From Pseudomonadota bacterium (GTDB lineage Bacteria; Pseudomonadota; Gammaproteobacteria; Pseudomonadales; Oceanobacteraceae), in the NCBI GenBank assembly GCA_023399105.1, contig JAEWQT010000297.1, positions 1 through 8,860 of the forward strand: a stretch of DNA of 8,860 nt, given 5' to 3'. The notes under the pieces are model-generated. The model had not been told where the DNA came from and did not search any database. It saw nothing but the letters and a program-made list of their open reading frames with translations. Shown piece after piece: positions 6,875 through 8,860 of the stretch. Position 1 is the stretch's first letter. Every line of letters starts with the position of its first letter. The position numbers were made by a program, and so were the translations under genes.

Positions 6875-7798
6875 TCAGGCTTCCTTCAGATGCTGCTGAA
6901 TGGCAGGTACCAGCAGCGGGCTGATATCAATGGCGTTGGTCGGGTGCGGAATGCAGTTGCAGGTGACGACCCCGGCCACCGGGCCAGCCTGCATTTCTTC
7001 GGCGGCCGAGGGCAAACCCGCCCCGCCTTCGGCAAATACGGCGTGCACACCGATGCACAAGGGTTTTTGTAAGCCCTGCTGCACCAGTTGCTCGGCGGTA
7101 CGCAGCATGGTGTGGCCAGTCGAAATAATATCGTCCACCAGCACCGGCTGATGCCCGGCGTAACGCTGCACATCGGGCAGGTCGACGGCCACATCGCGGT
7201 CACCACTGCGGATTTTGGTTAACACCAATACGTCACAGCCCGCCTGTTCGGCCACTTCCCGCGCCCACTGTTCACTTTCTTCATCCGGGCCGATGATTAG
7301 CGGGTTGCGCACCTGCTGGCGCAGATAGCGGGCAATTTCACTGGTCGCGTGCAACGCCGTGGCCGGAATGCGGTAGATTTCATTCAGGTGGTGGTAACGA
7401 TGCAGATGCGGATCAATGGTGATTAAAAAATCAAAACTCAGGTTAATCAGTTCGGCAAAGTATTTAGAGGTTAAACATTCCCCCGGCTGAAAGCGGATAT
7501 CCTGGCGCATATAGGCCAGATAGGGAGCCACCAGACCGATACGGCGGGCGCCCATATCACGCAGATGGCGGGCCATAAACCACAGCGCCAGGGCTTTTTC
7601 ACCGGGCTGATGCAGATGACACAGCACAATTATATCGGCCCCCTGCACATCGGCCGGCACATTAAAATACAGCTCGCCATCAGGAAAATGACGGCGTTCC
7701 AGTGGCAACAGGGTGACCGGTTCATGCTCACTGAGTTGTCCGGCCAGCCTGGTGGCCAATGCCTGATGATCGTCCAGACACAGAATAAAAGTCGGCAT
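6875..7798 (-). CDS. PRPP-synthetase-like protein (ribose-phosphate diphosphokinase family)
   Basis: A 307-residue member of the ribose-phosphate diphosphokinase family, which transfers pyrophosphate from ATP to ribose 5-phosphate, giving PRPP and AMP. The key motifs are present: FPDGE (38-42), RQD of the ATP site (98-100), the metal/ATP-site DPHLH (129-133), the flexible-loop Lys195 and Arg197 in LTKIRSGDRD, and the PRPP loop VLVDDIISTGHT (219-230). RFQPGECLTSK (102-112) and GPDEESEQWA (170-179) look more like archaeal-type enzymes than like the highly conserved bacterial Prs (about 312-315 residues). It is therefore probably a specialised paralogue beside a housekeeping prs elsewhere. Its AAGGAG ribosome site overlaps the stop codon of the phosphorylase gene nine bases upstream, and its stop is two bases before the phosphoketolase start. 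Catalytic residues look intact. Direction and true substrate in this operon are inferred, not shown. Confidence 0.85.
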   Translation of the reverse strand: MPTFILCLDDHQALATRLAGQLSEHEPVTLLPLERRHFPDGELYFNVPADVQGADIIVLCHLHQPGEKALALWFMARHLRDMGARRIGLVAPYLAYMRQDIRFQPGECLTSKYFAELINLSFDFLITIDPHLHRYHHLNEIYRIPATALHATSEIARYLRQQVRNPLIIGPDEESEQWAREVAEQAGCDVLVLTKIRSGDRDVAVDLPDVQRYAGHQPVLVDDIISTGHTMLRTAEQLVQQGLQKPLCIGVHAVFAEGGAGLPSAAEEMQAGPVAGVVTCNCIPHPTNAIDISPLLVPAIQQHLKEA

Positions 7799-7803
7799 AA
7801 TGG

Positions 7804-7809
7804 CTCCTT
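7804..7809 (-). promoter_or_regulatory. Ribosome binding site of the PRPP-synthetase-like gene, overlapping upstream stop
   Basis: AAGGAG on the minus strand, five bases before the ATG at 7798-7796. Its first two bases are the last two of the phosphorylase TAA stop (7810-7808), which favours translational coupling of the two genes. Confidence 0.75.
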
Positions 7810-8860
7810 AAACCACTTCGTCTTCGATGCGGATTACATCGGTGTGGCCGTTGAGGAAATCCAGCGCATAGGCCAGCTCGCCCGGCGCTTCGGCGTACAG
7901 GGTAAACAGCGGATCGCCGGCCTGAACCTGATCGCCCAGCGCCACATGCAGGTCCATGCCGGCACTGCGGGCGTTCGGGGCGCCGGCCAGCGATGCCAGC
8001 CGGGCCAGAAAGCGATTGTTGAAATAGGCCACAACACCAGAACGCTCAGCGCGGATAACGTGGCTGTAATCGGCCAGTTGCGGCTCATTAAAGCCACCCT
8101 GGGCCAGACAGATGGCTTCAAACCTGGCCATGGCCTGACCGGATAACAAGGTACTTTGCGCCAGCGCATAGCCTTGCCCGGGTGCGGCTTTATCGCCCAT
8201 TTCCAGCAATACACCGGCTAATTGCAGCGATTTTTCGCGCAGATCCTGCGGTGCATGGCCATCGTTGCGCAATACCTGCAACACATCGCGGGCTTCCAGC
8301 GCCGGGCCGATACCCCGGCCAATCGGCTGGCTGCCATCGGTAATCACCGTGCGCACATCCAGCCCCAGGGCTGCACCGGTTTTTTCCAACAGATATTTCA
8401 GGGTTTGCGCGGTCGCTTGTGAGCGTACTTTGGCGGTTGGCCCCACCGGAATATCTATTAAAACCTGCTTTGAACCGGCGGCCACTTTTTTGGAAATCAC
8501 CGAGGCCACCAGCTGCCCTTCGCTGTCCAAATCCAGCGCCCGCTCGACGCGGATTACAATATCGTCGGTAGGGCTGAGGCTGACCGAGCCGCCCCAGGCC
8601 AGACAGGCCCCCTGCTGCTGCACTACCGCCTGCATACGGGCAAAGTCGAGGGTGACCGGCGTCATCACTTCCATGGTGTCGGCGGTGCCGGCCGGCGAGG
8701 TAATGGCACGACTGGAAGTCTTTGGCATCAGCAAATCATTGGCCGCCACAATGGCGACCACAACCGGCGTGGTGCGGTTACCCGGCAGCCCGCCGACGCA
8801 ATGTTTATCCAGCACTTTATCCTGCCCCCAGTCAAAGCGCTGACCACTGTCGACCATGGC
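7808..8860 (-). CDS. AMP-phosphorylase-like / putative thymidine phosphorylase, 5' end outside window
   Basis: The C-terminal 350 codons of a pyrimidine/nucleotide phosphorylase; the reading frame is open to the right edge and about 150 residues are probably missing. Numbering from the first visible residue, DKHCVGGLPGN (18-28) and KTSSRAITSPAGTADTMEV (47-65) are visible. In E. coli DeoA the corresponding stretches read roughly DKHSTGGVGD and ISGRGLGHTGGTLDKLE. The version here instead matches archaeal AMP phosphorylases, which convert AMP plus phosphate to adenine and ribose 1,5-bisphosphate. The C-terminal barrel-sandwich domain, with GMDLHVALGDQVQAGDPLFTLYA, is also present. Databases commonly call this bacterial group 'putative thymidine phosphorylase'; on motifs I favour a nucleoside-5'-monophosphate substrate. 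It heads the visible part of an operon with a PRPP-synthetase-like and a phosphoketolase-like gene, which supports a role in nucleotide-ribose metabolism. The internal ATG at 8857 is not the start. Confidence 0.85.
   Translation of the reverse strand, partial: AMVDSGQRFDWGQDKVLDKHCVGGLPGNRTTPVVVAIVAANDLLMPKTSSRAITSPAGTADTMEVMTPVTLDFARMQAVVQQQGACLAWGGSVSLSPTDDIVIRVERALDLDSEGQLVASVISKKVAAGSKQVLIDIPVGPTAKVRSQATAQTLKYLLEKTGAALGLDVRTVITDGSQPIGRGIGPALEARDVLQVLRNDGHAPQDLREKSLQLAGVLLEMGDKAAPGQGYALAQSTLLSGQAMARFEAICLAQGGFNEPQLADYSHVIRAERSGVVAYFNNRFLARLASLAGAPNARSAGMDLHVALGDQVQAGDPLFTLYAEAPGELAYALDFLNGHTDVIRIEDEVV

Noticed and set aside
1..8860. Mobile elements, CRISPR arrays, tRNA or rRNA genes, phage or toxin-antitoxin genes
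   Set aside because: I looked for terminal repeats, regularly spaced repeats, transposase or integrase motifs and tRNA-like cloverleaf ends and saw none. The window is filled by metabolic and one DNA-damage gene.

Overview
The window looks like chromosomal DNA of a moderately GC-rich (by eye, mid-to-high 50s %) Gammaproteobacterium. A marine, lipid- or hydrocarbon-using member of the Oceanospirillales/Pseudomonadales is the best guess. This rests on protein families and gene style (AAGGAG-type ribosome sites, a FabG-like reductase of a type I associate with gammaproteobacteria, acyl-CoA and Baeyer-Villiger catabolic genes), not on a marker gene. The window is densely coded: it has no gap over 300 bases, and I see no RNA gene, mobile element or CRISPR array.

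Left part (1-1376, minus strand): the start of an acyl-CoA dehydrogenase gene, cut by the window edge, lies directly downstream of a CaiB/BaiF-family gene of the alpha-methylacyl-CoA racemase type. Together they suggest handling of methyl-branched or other acyl-CoAs. A 242-base divergent promoter region (1377-1618) separates them from the plus-strand genes.

Middle part (1619-4387, plus strand): a FabG-like short-chain dehydrogenase overlaps by one base (TAATG) an alkyltransferase-like DNA-damage protein whose active-site Cys is replaced by Trp. After 187 bases comes an EthA/EtaA-like Baeyer-Villiger flavin monooxygenase. A strong hairpin (4403-4429) sits between its stop and the convergent stop of the next operon.

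Right part (8860-4443, minus strand): a tight three-gene operon. In transcription order it encodes an AMP-phosphorylase-like member of the thymidine phosphorylase family (5' end outside the window), a divergent PRPP-synthetase-like protein, and a divergent phosphoketolase. Spacings are 9 and 2 bases, and the PRPP-synthetase ribosome site overlaps the preceding stop codon. All three act on pentose phosphates or their nucleotides, and two are expected to use inorganic phosphate as co-substrate. I infer a phosphorolytic nucleotide/pentose salvage module linking AMP, ribose phosphates and acetyl-phosphate. This is the most interesting part of the window; its actual chemistry is not established by the sequence.
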